A stretch of 64,000 nucleotides of DNA from Streptomyces roseicoloratus (GTDB lineage: Bacteria; Actinomycetota; Actinomycetes; Streptomycetales; Streptomycetaceae). The DNA lies in the NCBI RefSeq assembly GCF_004117935.1, contig NZ_SDOY01000172.1, positions 78,561 through 142,560 of the forward strand. The letters are read 5' to 3'. Of the stretch, positions 27,962 through 35,427 are shown piece by piece (the stretch's first letter is position 1; every line of letters starts with the position of its first letter). A program made the translations under genes and the position numbers. Under the pieces are notes generated by a model. The model was not told the origin of the DNA and ran no database searches. It saw only the letters and a list, made by a program, of their open reading frames with translations.

Positions 27962-28043
27962 CCTCCTTTCAGACGCTCGGACCGACGGATCCCTCCGCGT
28001 ACCCCGCGTGGCGAAGGCCGCCGGTCACCGTCGAAGGAGTCAC

Positions 28044-28964
28044 ATGTCCAGGAACGCGACGCCGACGCGCCGCAGTACCGTCCGCCCCGCGCCGCCCAGC
28101 CCGGCGGCCTCGATGCGCCGCGAGGCGCTGGACGGACTGCCCGAGATCGACCGGCCCACCCAGGTCTCCACCGACGACGCGCAGACGCTGTCCACCGCGC
28201 TGCTCACCCGGCTGCGCGAACTGGAACCCGGCACTCCCGAGCACGCTTACGTACGCAACACCCTCGTCGAGCTGAACCTGAGCCTCGTGCGGTTCGCCGC
28301 CCGGCGCTTCAAGAACCGGCCGGAACAGCGCGAGGACATCGTCCAGGTCGGCACGATCGGCCTGATCAAGGCCATCGACCGGTTCGACCCGGAGCGCGGC
28401 ATCGAGTTCTCCGCGTTCGCGCTGCCCACCGTCGTCGGAGAGATGAAACGATTCTTCCGTGACACCACCTGGGCCGTCCGGGTACCCAGGCGCCTCCAGG
28501 AACTCCGCATCGACATGGCCAAGGCCGCCGACGCCCTCGAACAGAGCCTCGGCCACAGGCCCACCCGCGCCGAGGTCGCCGAGCACCTGCACGTCACCGA
28601 GGAACGCGTCGCCGAAGGCGAACTCGCCGCCCGCGGCTACACCGCCCGCTCCCTGGACGCCTCCGTCTCCGACGAGGGCGACCCGCCGCGCAGCGGCTCC
28701 CGCCGGCTGGCCGAGCCGGAGCCCTCGTACGAACTGATCGAGGACTTCGCCTCCCTGAAGCCGCTCATCGACCACCTCGGCGAACGGGACCGCACGATCC
28801 TCTCGCTGCGCTTCGGCGAGGAGCTCACCCAGGCCGAGATCGGCGCCCGCCTCGGCCTCTCCCAGATGCACATCTCCCGCCTGCTCACCCGCATCCTCGG
28901 CGAACTGCGCGCGGGACTCCTCACCGAGGACGCGCCGACCGCGCCCCGCACCACCGGCGGCTGA
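28044..28964 (+). CDS. SigB/SigF/SigG-type RNA polymerase sigma factor
   Basis: 306 residues. Region 2 contains QVGTIGLIKAIDRFDPERGIEFSAFALPT split at the family's usual point. Region 3 contains GHRPTRAEVAEHLHV and region 4 EELTQAEIGARLGLSQMHISRLL. These are features of the general-stress/osmotic sigma factors that in Streptomyces control protective proteins and sporulation genes. AAGGAG lies 7 nt before the ATG at 28044. No anti-sigma factor is adjacent, but a STAS-like protein is encoded 10 kb away. Several nearby promoters match the consensus this class reads. A perfect terminator follows. Confidence 0.93.
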   Translation: MSRNATPTRRSTVRPAPPSPAASMRREALDGLPEIDRPTQVSTDDAQTLSTALLTRLRELEPGTPEHAYVRNTLVELNLSLVRFAARRFKNRPEQREDIVQVGTIGLIKAIDRFDPERGIEFSAFALPTVVGEMKRFFRDTTWAVRVPRRLQELRIDMAKAADALEQSLGHRPTRAEVAEHLHVTEERVAEGELAARGYTARSLDASVSDEGDPPRSGSRRLAEPEPSYELIEDFASLKPLIDHLGERDRTILSLRFGEELTQAEIGARLGLSQMHISRLLTRILGELRAGLLTEDAPTAPRTTGG

Positions 28965-28983
28965 CACCACCGGCCCGACGGAC

Positions 28984-29033
28984 CCCGGCGCACCCCCGGG
29001 GCGGCCGACCGGCCGCCCCGGGGGTGCGCCGGG
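28984..29033. terminator. Perfect 23-bp bidirectional terminator
   Basis: Two exactly complementary 23-nt arms with a GACC loop, between the stop codons of the convergent sigma factor and RhoGDI-like genes. Confidence 0.88.
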
Positions 29034-29035
29034 CC

Positions 29036-29611
29036 TCATGCCGCCGGCGCTGACGAGCCCGGTACGCCCGGCCCCGGTACGCCGGGCACGGTGCCAGCTC
29101 CGGCCGCCGGAGCGGGGCGCGGTGAGGCCGACGGAGGCGAGCCGGGGTGCGGGGCGGCGGCCGGGTGCGGGGGAGCGGCGGGGTGCGGGGGAGCGGCGGG
29201 CAGGGAGCCGGGGTGCCCCGAACGGTGCTCGAGACGGAGCCGGTAGCCCTCTGCGGCGAGTTCCCGGCCGCCGCCGTCCGTGAACCGGCCGGTCACCGTG
29301 TACACGCCGCAGTGCGCCCGGCCCACCGGCAGGCGTTCCGGAGGCAGCCGTACCTCGTACGGGCCGCCGGTCCGGAAGCCGCCGAGGACGGTGCGGGTCG
29401 TCGTGAGGACCTTCCCCTCCATGGCCAGGGACTCCTCGAAGGCCAGCCCGTCGACGTCCTGGCCGAGCCGGAACGTCAGACCCAGGCTGATCACGGTGCC
29501 CTCGGGCACCGTGATCGGCTCGGCCTCACGGGAGCCGTCGCCCCGCGGCACCTCGAACCGCCCCAGCTCCTCGGTGTGCAGGGAGACGTCGCGGACTTCG
29601 AAACCGGTCAC
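29036..29611 (-). CDS. Bacterial RhoGDI-like (Rho GDP-dissociation inhibitor fold) protein
   Basis: 191 residues. Residues about 30-130 follow the eukaryotic RhoGDI immunoglobulin-like domain in order: VPEGTVISLGLTFRLG, then VDGLAFEESLAMEGK, then TRTVLGGFRTGGPYEVRLPP, then GVYTVTGRFTDGGG, each aligning by eye with the matching strand of RhoGDI. The first 30 residues replace the GTPase-binding arm. The C-terminal 55 residues are Pro/Ala/Gly-rich and disordered. The GTG start overlaps the previous gene's stop by 4 nt. The role is unknown: bacteria lack prenylated Rho GTPases, so a lipid-binding or protein-binding use of the fold is inferred. Confidence 0.72.
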   Translation of the reverse strand: MTGFEVRDVSLHTEELGRFEVPRGDGSREAEPITVPEGTVISLGLTFRLGQDVDGLAFEESLAMEGKVLTTTRTVLGGFRTGGPYEVRLPPERLPVGRAHCGVYTVTGRFTDGGGRELAAEGYRLRLEHRSGHPGSLPAAPPHPAAPPHPAAAPHPGSPPSASPRPAPAAGAGTVPGVPGPGVPGSSAPAA

Positions 29612-29946
29612 GGCCGGTCACCGCCTTTCGGCGCGCCGTCGCCGGCGCGAGAGGCACGGGCCGCCGGCGCGCCCGTTCCCGTGGCCGGCGCGCCCGCTCC
29701 CGTGGCCGACGCGACGGTCACCGGACGACGGGCCAGGGCCGTGTACGGCGCACGCCCGGCCGACTCCGGGCCGAAGCCGCCGAGCGCGCCACGGCCCCGC
29801 CCTTCGGACCCGTCCGCACGCGCACGCGCACCCGTCACCGCCACCGTGCGGCCCTCGTCGAACGGCCCGGCGCCGCCCCGCGTCGCACGCGGCACGGCCA
29901 GGCCCTCCAGGAAGGACAGGAGGTCCGGCGTCCGGATCATGATCAT
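29608..29946 (-). CDS. Small unknown protein coupled to the RhoGDI-like gene
   Basis: 112 residues. A short hydrophobic start (MIMIRTPDLLSFLEGLAVP) is followed by a low-complexity Gly/Ala/Arg-rich body ending PKGGDRP. GGGAG lies 4 nt before the ATG, and the stop overlaps the RhoGDI-like start (GTGA), which are the main reasons to accept it. No family is recognised. The composition could also be a chance open frame in GC-rich DNA, so confidence is moderate. If real, the N-terminal hydrophobic helix might be the partner bound by the RhoGDI-like fold. Confidence 0.5.
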   Translation of the reverse strand: MIMIRTPDLLSFLEGLAVPRATRGGAGPFDEGRTVAVTGARARADGSEGRGRGALGGFGPESAGRAPYTALARRPVTVASATGAGAPATGTGAPAARASRAGDGAPKGGDRP

Positions 29947-30094
29947 GCTCCCGTCGGCTCGGCACTCACCACGGGCCCCGTGGTGCACGGGTCCCACCGG
30001 GGCGAGTGCCCCACCCCGGACGGAACACGCCTGGCGCGCCCTGCCACGCACGCCCGGCGCGTCCCGGCACGGCACACCCGGCGCGCCCCGGCAC

Positions 30095-30119
30095 GGGTGG
30101 ACCGCCGCCGGCCGGGTAG
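30095..30119 (+). promoter_or_regulatory. SigB-like promoter before the YbdK-type ligase
   Basis: GGGT, 15 nt, GGGTAG. It ends 26 nt before the ATG and matches GNNT-N15-GGGTA. Confidence 0.5.
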
Positions 30120-30145
30120 TCGCGGACCGAAGCGAGGAGGCGGAC

Positions 30146-31246
30146 ATGAACGATCTGACCATCGGGGTCGAGGAGGAGTTCGTCCTCGTCGACCCGACGA
30201 GCCGGGCCCCGGTCGACCGGGCTCCGGACGTCATCGCGTCGGCCGCCAGGATCCTCGGAGACCAGGTCCAGAACGAGCTCTTCAACGCCCAGGTCGAGAC
30301 GATGACCCAGCCCACCGCCTCGTGCGGTGACCTGCGGGACGAACTGGTGCGGCTGCGCTCCGTCGTGGGCACCGCCGCCCGCGCCGAAGGCTGCCTGCCG
30401 ATCGCCACCGGCACGCCGGTGGTGCCGCCCGCGCGGCCGCTGACCATCACGGACACCGAACGCTACCGCCGCATGGCCCGGCGCTTCGCCTCCCGCTTCA
30501 GCACCGTCGACGGCCTCGTCTGCGGCTGCCACGTCCACGTCGGCAGCCTCGACCGCGAACTCGCCCTCGCCCTCTCCCGTCGTATGGCCCCGTGGCTTCC
30601 CGTGCTCCAGGCCGTCACGGCCAACTCGCCCTTCGCACGGCGGCGCGACACGGGCTTCGCCAGCTGGCGCTCCGTCGAGTACGCGAGCTGGCCCACCGTC
30701 GGGCCCGCACCCGACCTCGACGAACCCCGCTACCTCGCCCACGTGGCCGAACTGGTGCGCACCGGCACCCTGCTCGACCGGCGGATGGTGTACTGGCACG
30801 CCCGCCCGTCGGAGCACGTGCCGACCCTGGAGATCCGCGTCGCCGACTCCAACGCCGACGTCGACACCGTCGTCATGGTCGCCGCCCTCGTCCGTGCCCT
30901 CGCCGCGAGCCTGCTCGCCGACGAGCGCGCGCACCGGCCCGTGCAGCGGACCCCGCTGCGCCGGCTCCTGCTCGCCCACGAACTCGCCGCCCGTTACGGC
31001 CTTTCCGGCTACGGCATCGATCCGTGCACCGGCGCCGAGCGGCCCGCGGCCGAGCTCGTCGACCGCCTCGTCGCGCGGGTGCGACCCCAGCTCGACCTGA
31101 CCGGCGACACCGACCGGGTGCTGCGCCAGTGGCACGGCATCCGCGCCCACGGCGTCGGGGCGGCCCGACAGCGCGCCGCGTACCGGCGCCAGGGCCTCCT
31201 CAGCGACGTGGTGGACGCACTCGCCCGCCAGACGGCCTCGTCCTGA
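30146..31246 (+). CDS. YbdK-type carboxylate-amine ligase (glutamate-cysteine ligase family 2)
   Basis: 366 residues with the GCS2 pattern: GVEEEFVLVD at the start, LFNAQVETMTQPT, CGCHVHVGSLD with metal or substrate-binding His, and the late LEIRVADSNAD. The family joins Glu with Cys or another amine using ATP. In E. coli YbdK the glutamate-cysteine ligase activity is weak. Actinomycetes make mycothiol instead of glutathione, so the true product is unknown. GAGGAGG lies 5 nt before the ATG at 30146. It probably belongs to the stress regulon, judging from its promoter. Confidence 0.88.
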   Translation: MNDLTIGVEEEFVLVDPTSRAPVDRAPDVIASAARILGDQVQNELFNAQVETMTQPTASCGDLRDELVRLRSVVGTAARAEGCLPIATGTPVVPPARPLTITDTERYRRMARRFASRFSTVDGLVCGCHVHVGSLDRELALALSRRMAPWLPVLQAVTANSPFARRRDTGFASWRSVEYASWPTVGPAPDLDEPRYLAHVAELVRTGTLLDRRMVYWHARPSEHVPTLEIRVADSNADVDTVVMVAALVRALAASLLADERAHRPVQRTPLRRLLLAHELAARYGLSGYGIDPCTGAERPAAELVDRLVARVRPQLDLTGDTDRVLRQWHGIRAHGVGAARQRAAYRRQGLLSDVVDALARQTASS

Positions 31247-31384
31247 GGACGGCCTCGCCTCGCCTTGACGCCTTGTTCGTCTCGCCCTGACGCCTTCCCT
31301 GACGCCTCCCTGCCGGCGCGCGTTCCCGGCGGCCTTCTTGTCCGGCCTTCTTGGCGTTCCCTCTTGGCGTTCCCTCTTGCCGTT

Positions 31385-31440
31385 CCTGTCGGCCGTTCCT
31401 GAGACGTAGTCCAGTGACACGTCTCAGGACGGCCGACAGG
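31385..31440 (+). terminator. Hairpin terminator after the YbdK-type gene
   Basis: 22-23 nt arms (CCTGTCGGCCG then TCCTGAGACGT and complement) with one bulged base and an 11-nt loop. The 138 bp between the stop codon and this hairpin hold short degenerate repeats of CTTGGCGTTCC and CTGACGCCT and no gene. Confidence 0.8.
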
Positions 31441-31545
31441 TGACGTCAGCGACAGGTGACGTCGGATCCCGTGCGCGCACGGCCCGGCGCCGGCCCGAAG
31501 CGGGCCGGCGCCGTCGGTGGAGCGGTGGTTACCGCGGCGGTGCGG

Positions 31546-31701
31546 TCACCAGCGGTACCAGCGCCGGTCCCCCGAGCGGAGGAAGAATCCCAGCACCCAC
31601 ACGACGAGCAGGGCGAGGGCGATCCACCACAGCACGTCTAGGGCGAAACCGGTGCCGAAGAGCACGAGGATCACAAGCAGGACGATGAGCAAAGGAATCA
31701 T
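31546..31701 (-). CDS. Small hydrophobic membrane protein (51 residues)
   Basis: Two hydrophobic stretches (MIPLLIVLLVILVLFG and LDVLWWIALALLVVWVLGFFL) are followed by a short basic aromatic tail SGDRRWYRW. The layout matches small stress-linked two-helix membrane proteins found in many actinomycetes and firmicutes; the function is unknown. AGGAGA lies 7 nt before the ATG. Probably cotranscribed with the SRPBCC remnant upstream from the SigB-like promoter at 31974. Confidence 0.82.
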   Translation of the reverse strand: MIPLLIVLLVILVLFGTGFALDVLWWIALALLVVWVLGFFLRSGDRRWYRW

Positions 31702-31928
31702 GACGAGTCTCCTGAGAGGATCGGAAGGCCGCTCGCGCGACCGGCTGCCGGCCGGGCGGTTCGGCCTTGTCGGCCAGGTTGTGGGGCTCCACCTCCACGG
31801 CCGGGTCCACGCGGGTACGGCAGTCGTCCGGACCGTACGAAGGTGGCGGCGCCGGACGCCCCGAACCGCGTCCACCGGTCGTGGACCCCGCTCGGCGCGG
31901 CATCCACCTCGATCGTGGTGTGCGCCAT
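31700..31928 (-). pseudogene. Decayed SRPBCC-family gene (internal deletion and frameshift)
   Basis: The first 22 codons, MAHTTIEVDAAPSGVHDRW, match the start of the SRPBCC proteins found intact at 34200. After about TRFGAS the frame degrades. In another frame DDCRTRV and VEVEPHNLADKAE match the C-terminal part of the same family. About 70-80 residues between them are missing. The promoter before it is intact, and so is the downstream small membrane protein gene, which may be why the transcript is kept. Confidence 0.6.
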
Positions 31929-31973
31929 CGTGTTCACCTCCCTGGCCCGCGAAAGGACCGGTCGGCAGCGCGG

Positions 31974-31998
31974 GTACCCGCGGTAGGCGGTCGTAATC
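31974..31998 (-). promoter_or_regulatory. SigB-like promoter, minus strand
   Basis: On the minus strand: GATT, 15 nt, GGGTAC, 45 nt before the SRPBCC remnant start. It lies back to back with the plus-strand promoter at 32025. Confidence 0.55.
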
Positions 31999-32024
31999 GC
32001 GGGCGCCCGCACCACGCGGCCGGT

Positions 32025-32049
32025 GCGTGTCCGCGCCGTATCGGGGTAT
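32025..32049 (+). promoter_or_regulatory. SigB-like promoter, plus strand
   Basis: GCGT, 15 nt, GGGTAT, ending 9 nt before the methyltransferase ATG. This implies a very short or no leader. Confidence 0.55.
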
Positions 32050-32058
32050 TCGCGCGGA

Positions 32059-32781
32059 ATGACCACGAAAACCCCGCTCAGGCTGATCCGACCGCCCGGT
32101 GTCTACGCACCCCAGGGCGACACGGCCCTCCTCCTGGAGAGCCTGGCCCGCGAACGCATCGATCCGGGCGTGCGCACGCTCGACCTGTGCACCGGCACCG
32201 GCGTCCTCGCCCTCGCGGCGGCCCGCAGAGGCGCCGAGGCCACCGCCGCCGACATCTCCGGCGCGGCCGTCGCCGCGGCACGCTGCAACGCCCGGCTCCA
32301 CGGCTGCCGGGTACGGGTCCTGCGCGGCGACCTCACCGAGCCGGTCGCCGGCGAGCGCTTCGGCCTCGTCACGGTGAACCCGCCCTACGTGCCCGCCGAC
32401 GCGCCGGACGGACCCGCGCGCGGCGCGCGCCGGGCCTGGGACGCCGGCCCCGACGGGCGGCTCCTGCTGGACCGCATCTGCCGGACCGTCCCCCCGCTCC
32501 TCACCCCCCGCGGCGTGCTGCTCATCGTCCAGTCCTCGCTCAGCGGAGTCGCCGCCACCGTCACCGGCCTGCGCCGCGCCGGCCTGAGGGCCGACGTCAC
32601 CGACCGGCGGCCCCAGCCCTACGGGCCCGTGATGGCGGCCCGGGCACGCTGGTTCGAGCGACGCGGGCTGGCCGAGCCCGGCACGACCAGCGAGGTGCTC
32701 GTGGTGATCCGCGCGGTCCGCGACCCGGCGGCCCGCATGTCCGTGGCGATGGCGGGCACCCGCGACCGCGAAGCGGCCTGA
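32059..32781 (+). CDS. HemK/PrmC-type SAM-dependent methyltransferase
   Basis: 240 residues. The SAM-binding motif is LDLCTGTGVLALAAA and the acidic loop is VLRGDL. The catalytic NPPYVP motif is that of N-methyltransferases acting on glutamine, adenine or similar planar amides. Size and motif order resemble the HemK2/PrmC group that methylates release factors, but the PrmC N-terminal recognition domain is absent, so the substrate may differ. It follows a SigB-like promoter closely, which is unusual for a release-factor enzyme. Confidence 0.85.
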   Translation: MTTKTPLRLIRPPGVYAPQGDTALLLESLARERIDPGVRTLDLCTGTGVLALAAARRGAEATAADISGAAVAAARCNARLHGCRVRVLRGDLTEPVAGERFGLVTVNPPYVPADAPDGPARGARRAWDAGPDGRLLLDRICRTVPPLLTPRGVLLIVQSSLSGVAATVTGLRRAGLRADVTDRRPQPYGPVMAARARWFERRGLAEPGTTSEVLVVIRAVRDPAARMSVAMAGTRDREAA

Positions 32782-32858
32782 TCGCACCCCGCAGCCCGTA
32801 CGGCTGCCGCCGTGCGTACGGCCGCCGCCGACCGCGGGCGCGGCCCGAGGAGGACACG

Positions 32859-33563
32859 ATGACAACGCGTGGGGCACAGGAATCCCGCGGCGCCGCCTTG
32901 TTCGACGTCGACGGCACTCTGGTGGACACCAACTACCTGCACACCCTCGCCTGGTGGCAGGCACTGCGCCGGCACGGCCACGACGTGCCGATGGCCCGCA
33001 TCCACCGCGCCATCGGCATGGGCGCCGACCGCCTCCTCGACCACGTGCTCGGCCAGAACCGCCGGCGCGAGGAGGACGGTTCCGTCGCCGACACCCACGG
33101 GGCCCTCTACGCCACCTGGTACGAGAACCTCCGGCCGTTCGAGGGCGCCACGGAGCTGCTGCGCGCCGTGGCCGCCCGCGGCTGGCAGGTGGTGCTCGCC
33201 AGCTCGGCCTCCGAGGAGGAGGTGAACGCCATCCGCGGGCGCCTCGACGCCGAGGAGGTGATCGACGCCGTCACCTCCGGCGGCGACGTCGACGTCACCA
33301 AGCCCGCGCCCGACCTCGTGGAGGCCGCCCTGCGGGCGGTCGGCGCCGAGCCCGAGGACGCCGTGTTCATCGGCGACACCGTGTGGGACGTCGAGGCCGC
33401 CGGCCGCGCCGGTCTGCCCTGCATCGGCCTCCTCACCGGTGGCACCTCGCGCGCCGAACTGGAGGACGCGGGCGCCGTCCTCGTCTGCGAGGACGCCATG
33501 ACGCTGCTGCGCCGCATCGACACGAGCCCGCTGTCCCGCCCGCCGGACCGCGCGGGCGGCTGA
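32859..33563 (+). CDS. HAD-family phosphatase (phosphoglycolate phosphatase-like)
   Basis: 234 residues with all HAD motifs: nucleophile FDVDGTLVDT, VLASSAS (motif II), Lys in VTKPAPD, and GDTVWDVEAA (motif IV). The helical cap lies between the first and second motifs. It should hydrolyse a small phosphorylated metabolite in the cytoplasm; the substrate is not readable. AGGAGG lies 5 nt before the ATG at 32859, 77 nt after the methyltransferase stop, so it is probably in the same transcript. Confidence 0.9.
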   Translation: MTTRGAQESRGAALFDVDGTLVDTNYLHTLAWWQALRRHGHDVPMARIHRAIGMGADRLLDHVLGQNRRREEDGSVADTHGALYATWYENLRPFEGATELLRAVAARGWQVVLASSASEEEVNAIRGRLDAEEVIDAVTSGGDVDVTKPAPDLVEAALRAVGAEPEDAVFIGDTVWDVEAAGRAGLPCIGLLTGGTSRAELEDAGAVLVCEDAMTLLRRIDTSPLSRPPDRAGG

Positions 33564-34199
33564 GCCCGGCTGCCCGGGACCGTGCCGGCTGCCCGGATCG
33601 ACGCGGGCCGCCCTCGGGCCGGGAGCCGGGTCGCGCGCCGGTCGCGGATACGGTGGCACTCGGCGCGGGTCGGGTACGACGGGCCGAGGAGCGAGCGCCC
33701 GGCCGTGGTGCCGAGCATGACGATCAGCCGGGGGACACCAGACGGAGTTCGGCGAGCAGCCAGGGCCGGCAGGCCAGGGTTTCCCGCAGGGGTTTCCCGC
33801 AGGCTCGGCGCCTGGTGGATCCGGCGCTTGCGGGTTTCGTCCTGGGGGAACGTGAAGTGCTTGACCGCGTTCGTCAGAGAGAACTCTTTCCTCGTCGATG
33901 CCCGCGTCCTCGTCGATGCCCGCGTCGCGCAGCCGCCCCGCGGGGCCGATGAAGGCCTGGCCCTCCCGGTCGCCGGCCCTCCCGGTCGCCGGGCCGCTCT
34001 CCCACCGGCATCAGCCGGGCGTGCGCGGCACCGCGCCCCGAAGACGGTGCCGCTCGCCTCCCGGTTAAGGGGCAGCCTCGGCAGTCCGCCGCCGCCCGGC
34101 GGTGCGCGGGAAGCCCGCCGCGCCGCGGCAGGAAGGGCGTCGCGTCGTACGCTCCCCGTCCCGCGTCCGGTGCGCGGACGCCGTGTCGGACACGGGGCG
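33564..34199. other. 636-bp stretch with no gene I can support
   Basis: Frames are open on both strands but have no family pattern or ribosome-binding site. On the minus strand a short piece (AFIGPAGRLRDAGIDEDAG) looks protein-like and contains an 18-bp duplicated unit (33889-33930). A second duplication (CCCTCCCGGTCGCC) is at 33960-33990. It may be a decayed gene. Confidence 0.45.
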
Positions 34200-34781
34200 T
34201 CAGATGTGGGGCGCGCCGCCGGGCTCGTCCGGGAGCGGGCCGGGATAAGGGCCGGGCCGTTCGGGCGGCGAGACCGGCTCGCCCGCCGACGGGGACGCGG
34301 AGGCGGGGGCCTCGCCCGTGGAGTCCTCGGGCCGTAGCCTGCCGTGCCAGCTGCCGGTCGTGCCGTCCCGCTCCTCGATGAACGTCTTGAAGCGCATCAG
34401 GTCGCCCTGGACCCGGCTCTCCAGGAAGCCGAGGGCGTCACCCGCCTTCTCGACCATGCCCTGCGGTTCGACGTCCATGGCCAGACTGACCCTCGTGTGC
34501 GTGTCGTCGAGGCGCTGGAAGGTGACGACGCCCTTCTGCTTCACGTCGCCGCCGACCGTCCGCCAGGAGATGCGTTCGTCGGGCAGCTGGTCGACGATCT
34601 CGGTGTCGAACTCCCGTGTCACGCCCGCCACGCGGGTGCGCCAGTGGCAGCGCCGGTCGTCGAGCTGCCGCACCTCCTCGACCCCGTCCATGAACCTCGG
34701 GAACTCCTCGAACTGGGTCCACTGGCCATAGACGTCGTGGAGCGGTGCCATGACCCTGATGGTCTCCTGCACCATGCTCAT
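34200..34781 (-). CDS. SRPBCC family protein
   Basis: 193 residues. Residues 1-140 are a START/Bet v1-like SRPBCC domain: ETIRVMAPLHDVYGQWTQ, FMDGVEEVRQLDD, CHWRTRVAGVTREFD, VVTFQRLDDTHTRVSLAM. Such domains hold a hydrophobic cavity for lipids or polyketides. The Pro/Glu-rich C-terminal 50 residues are disordered. It is the intact relative of the pseudogene at 31700. The start MSMVQETI at 34781 matches the family. A SigB-like promoter is 57 nt upstream. Confidence 0.87.
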   Translation of the reverse strand: MSMVQETIRVMAPLHDVYGQWTQFEEFPRFMDGVEEVRQLDDRRCHWRTRVAGVTREFDTEIVDQLPDERISWRTVGGDVKQKGVVTFQRLDDTHTRVSLAMDVEPQGMVEKAGDALGFLESRVQGDLMRFKTFIEERDGTTGSWHGRLRPEDSTGEAPASASPSAGEPVSPPERPGPYPGPLPDEPGGAPHI

Positions 34782-34837
34782 GACCGTCGTCTCCTTCCTC
34801 GTTCCCGTGCTGCGTCGCGGTCCTGGAACCCCTGCGA

Positions 34838-34862
34838 CTACCCGCTCCGGCCGGCCGCACGC
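34838..34862 (-). promoter_or_regulatory. SigB-like promoter before the SRPBCC gene
   Basis: On the minus strand: GCGT, 15 nt, GGGTAG, matching GNNT-N15-GGGTA. Confidence 0.5.
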
Positions 34863-34980
34863 GCGTCCGGGCGCTCCGGTGCCCGGACCGTGCGGACGTA
34901 CCGCCGCCGGAGCGAGCCGGGCATACCGGCGGCGGAACAGGGCAACCGCCAAGGAGTCGCTCCAGCGAAGGAGGCCGCCC

Positions 34981-35385
34981 GTGAGCGCTGTCGTGAACCC
35001 CGCCGAACGAGCCGCCGCACACCGTGCCGCGCGACGGGCCCAGGAGTCCCCTGCGTCACCTGGCCCGGCTGCCCCGGCTGCCGGGGGCCCCGCTGCCCCA
35101 CCTGCCGGTGACCCCGCGGCGTCACTTGCCGGGGAACAGCCCGCACGCCCCGCCGGAGAGCTGCCCGCGCGCCCCGCCGCCGTACGGGTCACGCCGGTCG
35201 CGGACGGCCCGCTGCTCGTCGAGGGCCCGGTCGAGATCGTGCTCGCCGACGGAACGGTACGGCGCAGCGACCGGCCCGTCGTCGCCCTCTGCATGTGCCG
35301 TCGCAGCCTCAGAGCACCCTTCTGCGACACCAGTCACCGGCGCCGGCTGCGGCGCGACCGGGACGGGACCGGGCGCCGGGACTGA
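34981..35385 (+). CDS. CDGSH-type 2Fe-2S protein
   Basis: 134 residues. The first 65 are an Ala/Pro-rich disordered arm. The C-terminal domain holds Cys104, Cys106, Cys115 and His119 in the exact CxCxxSxxxPxCDxSH spacing of mitoNEET-like CDGSH proteins, which bind a redox-labile 2Fe-2S cluster. The start is GTG with AAGGAGG 7 nt upstream. First gene of a five-gene run. The next gene encodes an iron-containing haem-oxygenase-like enzyme, a frequent partner of such proteins in Streptomyces. Confidence 0.9.
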   Translation: MSAVVNPAERAAAHRAARRAQESPASPGPAAPAAGGPAAPPAGDPAASLAGEQPARPAGELPARPAAVRVTPVADGPLLVEGPVEIVLADGTVRRSDRPVVALCMCRRSLRAPFCDTSHRRRLRRDRDGTGRRD

Positions 35386-35427
35386 CCGCCGCCGTCCACC
35401 CGCCTGACCGCGTGAGGAGATCCCGAG

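Noticed and set aside
33582..34337. A 251-codon plus-strand frame in the gap before the SRPBCC gene
   Set aside because: Composition changes along it, no ribosome site, no family, and it overlaps the end of the SRPBCC gene.
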